A stretch of 64,000 bases of DNA from G965222335 sp965222335 (GTDB lineage Bacteria > Pseudomonadota > Gammaproteobacteria > Pseudomonadales > Halieaceae). The stretch is taken from the NCBI GenBank assembly GCA_965222335.1, contig OZ244944.1:1984001-2048000 (forward strand), written 5' to 3'. This document shows positions 24,052 to 32,689 of this stretch, piece after piece. The notes beneath the pieces were generated by a model. That model had not been told where the DNA came from and searched no databases. It worked only from the letters and a program-made list of their open reading frames with translations. The stretch's first letter is position 1. Each line of letters opens with the position of its first letter. The translations under genes and the position numbers were made by a program.

Positions 24052-24080
24052 TTGCACCCGCCACAGCCTTTGCGTAATTT
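24052..24080 (+). promoter_or_regulatory. Sigma-70 promoter upstream of gshB
   Basis: TTGCAC (24052-24057), 17-base spacer, TAATTT (24075-24080). This leaves a leader of about 27 bases before the ATG. Confidence 0.55.
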
Positions 24081-24113
24081 ACGCTCGCCAGCCCTTTACC
24101 CAGGATCCCCCCT

Positions 24114-25070
24114 ATGAACGTCAAGCTTGGTGTGGTGATGGACCCCGTCGCCGACATTCACTACAAGAAAGACACCACACTGGGCCTGCTCTGGGCCGCC
24201 CAGGCGCGGGACTGGACCCTGCACTACATGGAACCGGCGGACCTCTACCTGGACCAGGGCGAGGCACGGGCCAGCGTCCGGCGGCTGACGGTATTCCATG
24301 ACCCCCAGTCCTGGTACCAGCTGGACGAGGCCCGGGACATCGCGCTGTCAGAGCTTGATGTCATCCTGATGCGCAAGGATCCGCCCTTTGACAACGAATT
24401 CATCTACAACACCTATATCCTGGAGGCGGCAGAAAAACAGGGCACCCTGGTAGTCAATCGCTGCCACAGCCTGCGCGACTGCAACGAGAAGGTCTTCGCC
24501 ACCCAGTTCCCCGAGTGCTGCCCGCCGGTGCTGGTGAGCGCGGATACCGCCCGCCTGAAGGCCTTTTACGCCACCCACGAGGATGTGATCTACAAGCCCC
24601 TGGACGGCATGGGTGGCACTTCCATTTTCCGGGTCAAGCCGGGCGATCCCAACCTGAGCGTGATCCTGGAGACCCTCACCGGGCACGGCCGCCACTCGAT
24701 CATGGCCCAGCGCTACCTGCCCCAGATCAGCGAGGGTGACAAGCGCATCCTGATGCTCAACGGGGAGCCAGTACCCTTCTGCCTGGCGCGGGTGCCCAGC
24801 GTGGGCGAATCCCGGGGCAACCTCGCCGCCGGCGGCACCGGCCGCGCCCAGCCGCTGACCGAGCGGGATCAATGGATCGCCGCCCAGGTGGGTCCCGCCC
24901 TGCGCGAGCGCGGCCTGCTGTTCGTCGGCCTGGACGTGATTGGCGACTACCTGACGGAGATCAATGTCACCAGCCCCACCTGCCTGCGGGAACTCAACGA
25001 CCAGTGCCAGCTGGACATCGGCTCCGATCTGATGGATTGTATCGAGCAGGTACTGCCACGGGAACGCTAG
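24114..25070 (+). CDS. gshB: Glutathione synthetase
   Basis: 318 residues. ATP-grasp ligase joining gamma-glutamylcysteine and glycine. Seen: MDPVADIHYKKDTT at the N-terminus, LMRKDPPFDNEFIYNTYILE, VIYKPLDGMGGTSIFRV (ATP-binding loop), YLPQISEGDKRILMLNGEPV, and the metal/ATP site GLLFVGLDVIGDYLTEINVT. The length is typical of gammaproteobacterial GshB. One base separates its stop from the tonB start, so the two are translated together. In Pseudomonas a pil chemotaxis cluster lies next to gshB; it is absent here. Confidence 0.97.
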   Translation: MNVKLGVVMDPVADIHYKKDTTLGLLWAAQARDWTLHYMEPADLYLDQGEARASVRRLTVFHDPQSWYQLDEARDIALSELDVILMRKDPPFDNEFIYNTYILEAAEKQGTLVVNRCHSLRDCNEKVFATQFPECCPPVLVSADTARLKAFYATHEDVIYKPLDGMGGTSIFRVKPGDPNLSVILETLTGHGRHSIMAQRYLPQISEGDKRILMLNGEPVPFCLARVPSVGESRGNLAAGGTGRAQPLTERDQWIAAQVGPALRERGLLFVGLDVIGDYLTEINVTSPTCLRELNDQCQLDIGSDLMDCIEQVLPRER

Positions 25071-25071
25071 G

Positions 25072-25941
25072 ATGCCGGCTATTGGCACCCGCCAGCCAGA
25101 TCCACATTTTCGTATTGCCCTGGCTATCGCCCTGGGCGTGCACGCGCTGTTGTTGCTGGGGGTGTCTTTCAGCCCGGGCACTGACGAGCGACGCTACAAC
25201 CCCCAGATAGATGTCACCCTGGCGCGCCAGCCCGCGGAGCTGGCGCCGGACCGGGCCACGCATATTGCCCAGGCCAACCAGCAGGGCAGCGGCAACGAGG
25301 CCGACCGCAATGAGGTTTCCAGCCGCGCCATCCCCTCGCTGGCAAACCCGCGAGGAGCCAGCGAATCCCTTTCGCCGCAACGCGACACGCAGCCCCGCCA
25401 GGCGCGGGACAAGCCGCTGAGCACCACCGCCGAGGCGCGGGCGCAGGTGCTGGCCCGGCAGGAAGAAGCCAGCCGCGATCCCGCCATCCTGCGCGGGGTC
25501 AACCCCGAGGTGGACGCCCTGTCCCGGGAACTGGCCGGCCTGCAGGCGGAGCTGGATGAGCAGTCACGTGCCTACGCCGAGATGCCGCGCGTGCGGCGCC
25601 TGACCTCCCTGGCAACCCGGTCCGCGGTCGATGCCGCCTACCTCCAGGACTGGCGGCGGCGGGTAGAGGTCGTGGGCAACCGCTACTACCCCGAGGCCTC
25701 CGTGCGCTACGGAATCTACGGCAGCCTGCGCCTGCTGGTGGTGATCGACCACAGTGGACAGCTGAAGGATATCCGCGTGCTGTCATCCTCGGGCTACGCC
25801 ATGCTGGATGAAGCCGCGATCAAGATCGTGCGGATGGCCGCCCCCTACGCCCCCTTCCCTCCGGAATTACGCGCCACCACGGACCAGCTGGAAATTATCC
25901 GCACATGGCAATTCCAGCAGAACCGGCTAAGCTCAGGCTAG
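25072..25941 (+). CDS. tonB: Energy transducer TonB
   Basis: 289 residues, inner membrane and periplasm. One membrane segment (about residues 15-35, IALAIALGVHALLLLGVSF) is followed by a polar periplasmic linker (40-195) with a helical part (NPEVDALSRELAGLQAELDE). The TonB C-terminal domain covers residues about 200-289 (YYPEASVRYGIYGSLRLLVV, SGYAMLDEAAIKIVRMAAPY, IIRTWQFQ). Unlike E. coli TonB the linker is not a Pro-Glu/Pro-Lys repeat. It is the gshB-linked paralogue known from Pseudomonas (PA0406 type). It could energise the receptors at the left end of the window, but most such genomes have several TonBs and ExbBD is not nearby. Confidence 0.85.
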   Translation: MPAIGTRQPDPHFRIALAIALGVHALLLLGVSFSPGTDERRYNPQIDVTLARQPAELAPDRATHIAQANQQGSGNEADRNEVSSRAIPSLANPRGASESLSPQRDTQPRQARDKPLSTTAEARAQVLARQEEASRDPAILRGVNPEVDALSRELAGLQAELDEQSRAYAEMPRVRRLTSLATRSAVDAAYLQDWRRRVEVVGNRYYPEASVRYGIYGSLRLLVVIDHSGQLKDIRVLSSSGYAMLDEAAIKIVRMAAPYAPFPPELRATTDQLEIIRTWQFQQNRLSSG

Positions 25942-25977
25942 ACTCGCCGATCAACCCGCAATGCGTCCGGAGTCAAC

Positions 25978-26568
25978 ATGACCGCGTCCCTGACAGCCAA
26001 CACTTCCCGCAGCGGAGACTGTCTGCGCAATCACTTCCTGCTGGCCATGCCCAGCCTCGAGGAAGGCATTTTTTCCCAGAGCATTACCTACATTTGCGAG
26101 CATGGCGAGAGCGGGGCCATGGGGGTGGTGATCAACCAGCCGCTGGACCTCAGCCTGGGGGAGATCTTCGAACACCTGGATATCGACGCCGGCCCTGAGT
26201 TCAACGACCAACCGGTCATGGCCGGCGGGCCTGTCCAGATCGACCACGGCTTTGTCCTCCACCGCGGCAGCCGCGAGGAATGGGAAGCCAGCCTCGGCGT
26301 GACCGAGGAAATCAGCCTCACCACCTCGCGGGATGTGCTGCGCGCGATCGCCCAGGGCCGCGGCCCGCGGGACTACCTGATCGCTCTTGGCTACGCGGGC
26401 TGGTCCGCGGGACAGCTGGAGCAGGAGCTCGCGGACAACAGCTGGCTGACACTGCCTGCAAGCAGCGACATTATTTTTGCCACGCCCCACGAGCGGCGCC
26501 TGAGTGCCGCCGCTGCACAGCTGGGCGTGGATATGAACCTGATTTCCGGACAGGCGGGGCACGCCTGA
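25978..26568 (+). CDS. yqgE: YqgE/AlgH family protein
   Basis: 196 residues, cytoplasmic, DUF179 family. Characteristic words: NHFLLAMPSLEEGIFSQSIT at the start, ESGAMGVVINQPLDLSLGEI, VMAGGPVQIDHGFVLH and ALGYAGWSAGQLEQEL. No enzyme activity is established; the Pseudomonas homologue was named AlgH for an effect on alginate. Its constant neighbour ruvX follows after nine bases, and this pairing is conserved over many proteobacteria. Confidence 0.93.
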   Translation: MTASLTANTSRSGDCLRNHFLLAMPSLEEGIFSQSITYICEHGESGAMGVVINQPLDLSLGEIFEHLDIDAGPEFNDQPVMAGGPVQIDHGFVLHRGSREEWEASLGVTEEISLTTSRDVLRAIAQGRGPRDYLIALGYAGWSAGQLEQELADNSWLTLPASSDIIFATPHERRLSAAAAQLGVDMNLISGQAGHA

Positions 26569-26577
26569 CCGCCCGCC

Positions 26578-27018
26578 TTGCCCGCACCCCAACCCACCAC
26601 CGTCCTCGCCTTTGACTATGGCCTGCGCCAGATTGGCGTCGCCGTGGGCAATTGCCTGCTGGGCACCACCCAGGCGCTGAACACCCTGCGGGCACGGGAC
26701 GGCATCCCCGACTGGGAGTCGCTGGGCGATTTGCTCACCGAGTGGCAGCCCCAGCTGCTGGTCGTTGGGGACCCGCTGAATATGGATGGTACGGCGAGTG
26801 AGCTGAGCGAAAGGGCGGCGAAATTCAGCCGCCGGCTGCACGGTCGCTTCGGGCTGCCGGTGGAGCTATGCGATGAGCGGCTGAGCAGTTATGAAGCGAA
26901 ATCTTCCGCCCGTGCACAGGGCCACCGGGGTGACTACAAGGCCCAGCCTGTGGACAGCATCGCTGCCGAACTGGTTCTGCGCACCTGGCTGCGCCAGCAG
27001 GGCTTCCTGCAGGGCTGA
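26578..27018 (+). CDS. ruvX: Holliday junction resolvase-like protein / pre-16S rRNA nuclease
   Basis: 146 residues, RNase H-like fold (YqgF). VLAFDYGLRQIGVAVGN carries the first catalytic aspartate, LLVVGDPLNMDGT the central strand, and LCDERLSSYEAKS the glutamate region; the C-terminal VDSIAAELVLRTWL holds the last aspartate. The homologue matures the 5' end of 16S rRNA. There is no in-frame ATG or GTG before the first strand, so TTG is the likely start. In Pseudomonas pyrR-pyrB-pyrC follow; here the convergent pilU ends six bases away and those genes are missing. Confidence 0.92.
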   Translation: MPAPQPTTVLAFDYGLRQIGVAVGNCLLGTTQALNTLRARDGIPDWESLGDLLTEWQPQLLVVGDPLNMDGTASELSERAAKFSRRLHGRFGLPVELCDERLSSYEAKSSARAQGHRGDYKAQPVDSIAAELVLRTWLRQQGFLQG

Positions 27019-27023
27019 GGGCG

Positions 27024-28163
27024 TCAGCGACCGACGTGCTGGCCGCGTTTGTCCAATTCGTCGTAACTGAGACCCTGGCCTTCATCAAAGCTGACCTTGC
27101 CCTTTTCGTGCATCTTGATCATCAGGCGCACATCGTTGGTCGAATCAGCGTAGCGCAAGGCATCATCCGAGGTGATGCGCCCTTCCCTGTAGGCATCGAA
27201 CAGGGCCTGGTCAAGGGTCTGCATGCCCAGCTCCGTGGACTTGGTCATCACCTCCTTGATCAGGTGCACCTCGCCCTTGCGGATGTAGTCCTGCACCAGC
27301 GGGGTGTTCAACAGTACCTCTACTACCGGTGTGCGGCCCTTGCTGTTTCGCTTCGGAATAAGCTGCTGTGCCACCATGGACTTGAGGTTCAGAGACAGGT
27401 CCATCCAGATCTGCGAGTGCTGGTTTGCCGGAAAAAAGCTCTGAATGCGATCAAGGGCCTGGTTGGCGTTATTGGCGTGCAGCGTGCACAGGCACAGGTG
27501 CCCTGTCTCGGCGAATGCCAGCGCCTGTGACATGGTCTCTGCCGAGCGCACCTCGCCGATCATGATAACGTCGGGCGCCTGGCGCAGACTGTTCTTGAGC
27601 GCTACGTCAAACGATTCGGTATCCATACCCACTTCCCGCTGGGTGACAATGCAGCCGGCGTGTTCGTGGATGAATTCGATCGGGTCCTCAATGCTGATGA
27701 TGTGGCCGCGGCTGTTCTGGTTGCGATAGCCGACCATTGCAGCCAGCGATGTCGATTTACCGGTGCCGGTCGCGCCCACGAAAATCACCAGGCCTCGCTT
27801 GGTCATCGCGAGTTCCTTGATGATCGGCGGCAGACCCAGGGCATCGATCTCGGGAATCTTCGCCTCAATGCGCCGCAGCACCAGGCCGCAATTGCCCCGC
27901 TGGACAAAGGCGCTCAAGCGGAACCGGCCGTACTCCTCGCTGGCCAGGGCAAAGTTGGCCTCGTGGTGCGCCTCAAATTCCGCTCGCTGCGCCTCGGTCA
28001 TGGTGGAGAGTACCAGTTCGCGGGCCTCACCTTCTGACAGGACACGGTCGCTGATCGGGAAAATCTGGCCGTCGACCTTGATACACGGGGCGGCGCCGGC
28101 GGAAATGAAACCGTCGGAGGCGCCGTCCTTTACTACGCGAGCGAGCAATTCTTGCATCTTCAT
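27024..28163 (-). CDS. pilU: Type IV pilus retraction ATPase PilU
   Basis: 379 residues, hexameric cytoplasmic ATPase that assists PilT in retracting type IV pili. Walker A is GATGTGKST (130-138), followed by the Asp box ISIEDPIEFIHEH, Walker B APDVIMIGEVRS and the His box TGHLCLCTLHANNANQ. Compared with PilT it has a longer C-terminus (VRLMIKMHEKGKVSFDEG) and lacks the AIRNLIRE motif, as expected for PilU. ATG with GGGAGG upstream; 44 bases behind pilT. Confidence 0.95.
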   Translation of the reverse strand: MKMQELLARVVKDGASDGFISAGAAPCIKVDGQIFPISDRVLSEGEARELVLSTMTEAQRAEFEAHHEANFALASEEYGRFRLSAFVQRGNCGLVLRRIEAKIPEIDALGLPPIIKELAMTKRGLVIFVGATGTGKSTSLAAMVGYRNQNSRGHIISIEDPIEFIHEHAGCIVTQREVGMDTESFDVALKNSLRQAPDVIMIGEVRSAETMSQALAFAETGHLCLCTLHANNANQALDRIQSFFPANQHSQIWMDLSLNLKSMVAQQLIPKRNSKGRTPVVEVLLNTPLVQDYIRKGEVHLIKEVMTKSTELGMQTLDQALFDAYREGRITSDDALRYADSTNDVRLMIKMHEKGKVSFDEGQGLSYDELDKRGQHVGR

Positions 28164-28207
28164 GGCCTGGGGCCTCCCTCGGGCTTGCTAGCCCACGATC
28201 ATTTCGC

Positions 28208-29242
28208 TTAGAAATTTTCCGGCATACGCGCCTTTTCCCGGGCAATGTCGCGGGTAATCACCCGCTTGTCCACGAGGTCGTGCAGACACTGGTCCATGGT
28301 CTGCATGCCCAGGGCCTGGCCAGTCTGGATTGCCGAGTACATCTGCGCGATTTTGTCCTCGCGAATCAGGTTCCGAATCGCCGAGGTGCCACGCATGATC
28401 TCGTGGGCTGCTACCCGGCCGCCGGTCGCGCGCTTCATCAGGGTCTGCGATACAACCGCCTGCAGCGACTCGGAGAGCATGGAGCGCACCATGGATTTCT
28501 CCGCAGCGGGGAAAACGTCCACCACCCGGTCAATGGTCTTGGCGGCGGAAGTTGTATGCAGGGTGCCGAAAACGAGGTGGCCGGTTTCTGCCGCCGTGAG
28601 TGCCAGGCGGATCGTCTCGAGATCACGCATCTCGCCGACCAGAATGATATCGGGGTCCTCACGCAGGGCCGACCGCAGGGCCTCGGCAAAGCCGAGCGTA
28701 TCGCGGTGTACCTCACGCTGGTTTATCAGGCACTTCTTGCTCTCATGCACAAATTCAATGGGGTCTTCGATGGTCAGCACGTGCTCGTACTTGTTATCGT
28801 TAATGAAATCAATCAGCGCCGCCAGCGTCGTGGATTTACCCGAGCCGGTGGGGCCCGTGACCAGAACCAGGCCACGCGGCATCATTGCGATATCGCGGAA
28901 AACCTGCCCCATACTCAGGTCTTCCATGCTCAGGACCTTTGACGGGATAGTCCGGAACACGGCACCGGCGCCCCGGTTCTGGTTGAAAGCATTGACCCGG
29001 AAGCGGGCCACGCCCGGTACCTCGAAGGAGAAATCTGTCTCCAGAAACTCTTCGTAGTCCTTGCGCTGCTTGTCGTTCATGATGTCGTAAATCAGCTCAT
29101 GAACCTGCTTGTGCTCCATGGGCGGCAGGTTGATACGGCGTACGTCGCCGTCGACCCGTATCATTGGTGGGAGGCCTGCAGACAGGTGAAGGTCAGACGC
29201 GCCCTGCTTGGCACTGAACGCGAGTAGTTCGGTAATATCCAA
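28208..29242 (-). CDS. pilT: Type IV pilus retraction ATPase PilT
   Basis: 344 residues, exactly the usual PilT length when the TTG start behind GGGGAG is used; longer in-frame extensions upstream look unlike protein. DITELLAFSAKQGASDLHLS is the PilT N-terminus. Walker A is GPTGSGKST (130-138), with LTIEDPIEFVHESKK, Walker B DPDIILVGEMRD, TGHLVFGTLHTTSAAKT and the diagnostic AIRNLIREDK. It powers pilus retraction and twitching. It is divergent from yggS, with a 96-base shared promoter region. Confidence 0.96.
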   Translation of the reverse strand: MDITELLAFSAKQGASDLHLSAGLPPMIRVDGDVRRINLPPMEHKQVHELIYDIMNDKQRKDYEEFLETDFSFEVPGVARFRVNAFNQNRGAGAVFRTIPSKVLSMEDLSMGQVFRDIAMMPRGLVLVTGPTGSGKSTTLAALIDFINDNKYEHVLTIEDPIEFVHESKKCLINQREVHRDTLGFAEALRSALREDPDIILVGEMRDLETIRLALTAAETGHLVFGTLHTTSAAKTIDRVVDVFPAAEKSMVRSMLSESLQAVVSQTLMKRATGGRVAAHEIMRGTSAIRNLIREDKIAQMYSAIQTGQALGMQTMDQCLHDLVDKRVITRDIAREKARMPENF

Positions 29243-29338
29243 CGTGCTTCTCCCCTGGCCCCGGCACCGCTGCTTCGCGGAGCAGCGGCGTGTTATTCTG
29301 GCGTTGCGAACTTTGACCCTGAAGGCCTCCGCCGCCCC

Positions 29339-30022
29339 ATGAACGCACCGACTCTTGTCGACAATATAGCAAAACTCAACCGCAGAGTAAGCCGCGCTTT
29401 GGAGAAAAGCCAAAGAGCACCTGGCAGCGCCGTTGTGCTTGCAGTCAGTAAAACCCGGCCGGCCGGGGACATCCGCGAGGCCGCCGCAGCGGGTCTGCAG
29501 GCATTCGGGGAAAATTACCTGCAGGAGGCCCTGGAGAAAATTGAAGCGCTGGGGGATTTGTCCCTGGTCTGGCACTTCATCGGGCCAATCCAGTCCAACA
29601 AGACCCGGGCCATCGCCGAGCAATTCGCCTGGGTCCACAGTGTCGACCGGCTCAAGATCGCCCGGCGCCTCAGCGAGCAGCGCCCAGAGCAGCTGCCACC
29701 GCTACAGATCTGCCTGCAGGTCAATATCTCTGCGGAGCAGAGCAAATCGGGAGTCAGCCTGGAAGAACTACCGGCGCTGGCGCAGGCGGTGGCGGCCTTG
29801 CCGCGGATACAGCTGCGCGGCCTGATGGCGATTCCCGCTGCCAGCGACGACCCCGACGCCCAGCGCCAGCCCTTCGCCGCACTGCGCGAGGCCATGGCCG
29901 CACTGGCGATGCCGGAACTGGATACCCTGTCGATGGGTATGTCGGCTGACCTCGAGGCGGCCATTGCCGAGGGCGCCACCATCGTGCGCGTGGGCACCGA
30001 CATCTTCGGGCCGCGCGGATGA
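29339..30022 (+). CDS. yggS: YggS family pyridoxal-phosphate homeostasis protein
   Basis: 227 residues, single-domain PLP-binding barrel like the N-domain of alanine racemase. Seen: VVLAVSKTRPAGDIREAAAA (lysine that binds PLP), FGENYLQEALEK, WHFIGPIQSNKTRAIAE, VHSVDRLKIARRL, CLQVNISAEQSKSGVS and TLSMGMSADLEAAIAEGAT (phosphate site). It buffers free PLP. The yggS-proC-yggT order is widely conserved. Confidence 0.95.
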   Translation: MNAPTLVDNIAKLNRRVSRALEKSQRAPGSAVVLAVSKTRPAGDIREAAAAGLQAFGENYLQEALEKIEALGDLSLVWHFIGPIQSNKTRAIAEQFAWVHSVDRLKIARRLSEQRPEQLPPLQICLQVNISAEQSKSGVSLEELPALAQAVAALPRIQLRGLMAIPAASDDPDAQRQPFAALREAMAALAMPELDTLSMGMSADLEAAIAEGATIVRVGTDIFGPRG

Positions 30023-30107
30023 TTTTGCCGCGCGGCGCCGTGTATACTGCCGCCTTGCATTAACTGCCCGCGCGACGGGCCCCGTAAGGACAGAGCAGGA
30101 CATTCCC

Positions 30108-30929
30108 TTGGGCACACCCACGATCACCTTTATCGGTGCCGGTAACATGGCCACCAGTATTATTGGCGGCCTGGTTGAAAGCGGGCACCCGGCAACCAGG
30201 CTACGCGCGGCGGATCCCTCCGCGGAAAGCCTGGAGCGCCTGCGCACCGTCGCTCCGGTCAAGACCTTCATCGCTAACGCGGAAGCCGCCGCCGACGCCG
30301 ACGTGGTCATCCTCGCGGTCAAGCCGCAGATGATGTCCGAGGCCCTGGCCAGCATCGCCGGGGCCGTGGCCGAGAGCGGCGCCCTGGTGATTTCCATCGC
30401 CGCCGGCACCACGATTGCCAGCATGCAGGCCCGGCTCGGCGAGGCCGCGGCGATCGTCCGCTGTATGCCCAACACCCCCGCACTGCTCGGCTGTGGCGCC
30501 AGCGCCCTGTACGCCAACCCACAGGTCGGGGAGCAGCAGCGCGGCTACGCCGAACAGATCCTGACGGCGGTAGGGCTGGTGCGCTGGGTGTCCCGGGAAC
30601 AGGACCTGGACGCGGTAACCGGCCTCTCCGGCAGCGGACCGGCCTACTTTTTCCTGTTTATGGAAGCAATGATCGAAGCGGGTGCCGAGCTGGGCCTTGA
30701 CCGCGATACCGCCACCGCCCTGGCCCAGCAAACCGCGCTGGGCGCGGCGCGGATGGCGCTGGAAAGCGACGTCGACCTGCCTGAGCTGCGACGCCGCGTG
30801 ACCAGTCCCGGGGGCACGACCGAGCGCGCCATAGCCCAGTTTGAGACCGACGGGCTGCGCGATATTATCCTGCGGGCCATGCGCGCGGCATCCGAGCGCG
30901 CCGCGGAGATGGCGCGGGACGCGGACTAA
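30108..30929 (+). CDS. proC: Pyrroline-5-carboxylate reductase
   Basis: 273 residues, last step of proline synthesis. The NADPH site is FIGAGNMATSIIGGL; later CMPNTPALLGCGASALYA and the C-terminal GLSGSGPAYFFLFMEAM and LRRRVTSPGGTTERAI build the active site. The chosen start is a TTG with AGGA seven bases upstream, which gives the standard N-terminus (L-G-T-P-T-I-T-F-I-G). Upstream in-frame codons run into the end of yggS. A -10-like TATACT at 30043-30048 may give a promoter inside the cluster. Confidence 0.95.
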   Translation: MGTPTITFIGAGNMATSIIGGLVESGHPATRLRAADPSAESLERLRTVAPVKTFIANAEAAADADVVILAVKPQMMSEALASIAGAVAESGALVISIAAGTTIASMQARLGEAAAIVRCMPNTPALLGCGASALYANPQVGEQQRGYAEQILTAVGLVRWVSREQDLDAVTGLSGSGPAYFFLFMEAMIEAGAELGLDRDTATALAQQTALGAARMALESDVDLPELRRRVTSPGGTTERAIAQFETDGLRDIILRAMRAASERAAEMARDAD

Positions 30930-30949
30930 GCAGAGGAGAGATTGCGACC

Positions 30950-31537
30950 TTGAACGCCCTCAACGAGATTTCCGGTTACCTGGTACAAACAGCCATCAGC
31001 CTGTACCTGCTGGCGATGCTGTTACGTTTCCTGTTCCAGCTGGTCAAAGCCGATTTCTACAATCCTATCAGCCAGTTCCTGGTGAAGATCACCAACCCCG
31101 TGGTGCTGCCCCTGCGCCGCGTGCTTCCGGGTTTCATGGGCATCGACCTGGCGTCACTGCTGCTGGCTCTCGGCCTGCAGATCCTGGGTATTGTCGCGAT
31201 TCTGCTGCTGAACGGGGTCGCCCCGCCCAACCTGCTGGTACTGCTGGTCTGGGGGGTGATCGGCCTGCTGGGCCTGGTGATCAATGTTTACTTTTTCGCC
31301 CTGCTGGCAGTGATCATCCTCAGCTGGGTGGCGCCGGGGAGCAACAACCCCGCGCTGTACCTGCTGCACCAGCTTACGGAGCCGGTCATGGCGCCTTTCC
31401 GCCGCCTGCTGCCGGCGATGGGCGGCATGGATTTTTCCCCCATCCTGGTGTTTATCCTGATCAACGTGATCCAGATCATGCTGCGCCACATGGCGGCGGG
31501 GGTCGGCCTGCACCCGGCCCTCGTGGTCGGCCTGTAA
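30950..31537 (+). CDS. yggT: YggT family membrane protein
   Basis: 195 residues with two copies of the YggT unit, each a pair of hydrophobic helices (LYLLAMLLRFLFQLVKADFY ... ITNPVVLPLRRVLPGF; and VYFFALLAVIILSWVAPGS ... LTEPVMAPFRRLLP). Inner membrane. The family is linked to osmotic response and cell-division or photosystem assembly in different lineages; its role here is open. The start is a TTG behind GAGGAG, 20 bases after proC. Confidence 0.92.
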   Translation: MNALNEISGYLVQTAISLYLLAMLLRFLFQLVKADFYNPISQFLVKITNPVVLPLRRVLPGFMGIDLASLLLALGLQILGIVAILLLNGVAPPNLLVLLVWGVIGLLGLVINVYFFALLAVIILSWVAPGSNNPALYLLHQLTEPVMAPFRRLLPAMGGMDFSPILVFILINVIQIMLRHMAAGVGLHPALVVGL

Positions 31538-31549
31538 GTCACTCAGGCC

Positions 31550-32689
31550 ATGGATGACGCCCACTCGGTTGGCCTGGTCACCCCCCGGACAGCGCATTTC
31601 AGCGAGCCCCTGCAGCTCGCCTGCGGCCGGGAGCTGGCAGCCTACGACCTCGTCTACGAGACCTACGGCGAGCTGAACGCGGCGCGCAGCAATGCGGTGC
31701 TCATCTGTCACGCCCTGAGCGGGCACCACCACGCCGCCGGCTACCACTCTGCCGAGGAACGCAAGCCGGGCTGGTGGGATGAGTGCATCGGCCCGGGCAA
31801 GCCCATCGACACGCGACGCTTCTTCGTGGTCTCACTCAACAACCTGGGCGGCTGCCACGGCTCCACTGGCCCTACCACCGCCAACCCGGAAACCGGGGGC
31901 CCCTGGGGGCCGGACTTTCCACCCCTGCGGGTGCGCGACTGGGTCCACAGCCAGCGCCGGCTGGCGGATCAGCTGGGCATTGAGCGCTGGGCAGCGGTCG
32001 TGGGCGGCAGCCTCGGTGGCATGCAGGCCATGCGCTGGGCACTGGAATACCCCGAGCGGGTCGCGCACTGCGTGGTTATCGCCTCGGCGATGAAGCTCAG
32101 TGCGCAGAACATCGCTTTCAACGAGATTGCCCGCCACGCCATCCAGAGTGACCCCGATTTCGCCGACGGCTGGTACCTGCAGCGCGGCTGTGTGCCCAGC
32201 CGGGGACTGAGCCTGGCGCGCATGGTAGGTCACATCACCTACCTCTCGGACGACGCGATGGCCAGCAAGTTCGGCCGCGACCTGCGCACGGGCAGCCTGG
32301 ACCAGGGCACCGACGACTCGGTGGAGTTTCAGGTACAGAGCTACCTGCGCTACCAGGGCAGCCAGTTCTCGGGTAACTTCGACGCCAATACCTATATCCT
32401 GATGACCCGGGCACTGGATTATTTTGATCTCGCCCGGGAGTACGGGGACGACCCGGTAGCCGCCTTCAGTCACGCCCGGTGCAGCTTCCTGGTGCTGTCA
32501 TTTTCCACCGACTGGCGTTTTTCGCCCCAGCGTTCGCGGGAAATCGTGGATGCCCTGATCGCCGCCGACCGACCGGTCAGTTACGCGGAGATCGAGGCCA
32601 GCGAGGGACACGATGCCTTCCTGCTGCCGATCCCGCGCTACCTCGACGTCTTCGGCGCCTACATGCGCCGCGTGGGGGAACACGCCTGA
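31550..32689 (+). CDS. metX: Homoserine O-acyltransferase (MetX family)
   Basis: 379 residues, alpha/beta hydrolase-fold acyltransferase that activates homoserine for methionine synthesis. NAVLICHALSGHHHAAGY, CHGSTGPTTANPETGGPWGP and the nucleophile elbow VGGSLGGMQAMRWALEYPE are plain; the Asp strand LSFSTDWRF and the histidine in EGHDAFLLP complete the triad. Family members in gammaproteobacteria paired with metW often use succinyl-CoA rather than acetyl-CoA, so the acyl donor is left open. Its stop overlaps the metW start by one base. Confidence 0.94.
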   Translation: MDDAHSVGLVTPRTAHFSEPLQLACGRELAAYDLVYETYGELNAARSNAVLICHALSGHHHAAGYHSAEERKPGWWDECIGPGKPIDTRRFFVVSLNNLGGCHGSTGPTTANPETGGPWGPDFPPLRVRDWVHSQRRLADQLGIERWAAVVGGSLGGMQAMRWALEYPERVAHCVVIASAMKLSAQNIAFNEIARHAIQSDPDFADGWYLQRGCVPSRGLSLARMVGHITYLSDDAMASKFGRDLRTGSLDQGTDDSVEFQVQSYLRYQGSQFSGNFDANTYILMTRALDYFDLAREYGDDPVAAFSHARCSFLVLSFSTDWRFSPQRSREIVDALIAADRPVSYAEIEASEGHDAFLLPIPRYLDVFGAYMRRVGEHA

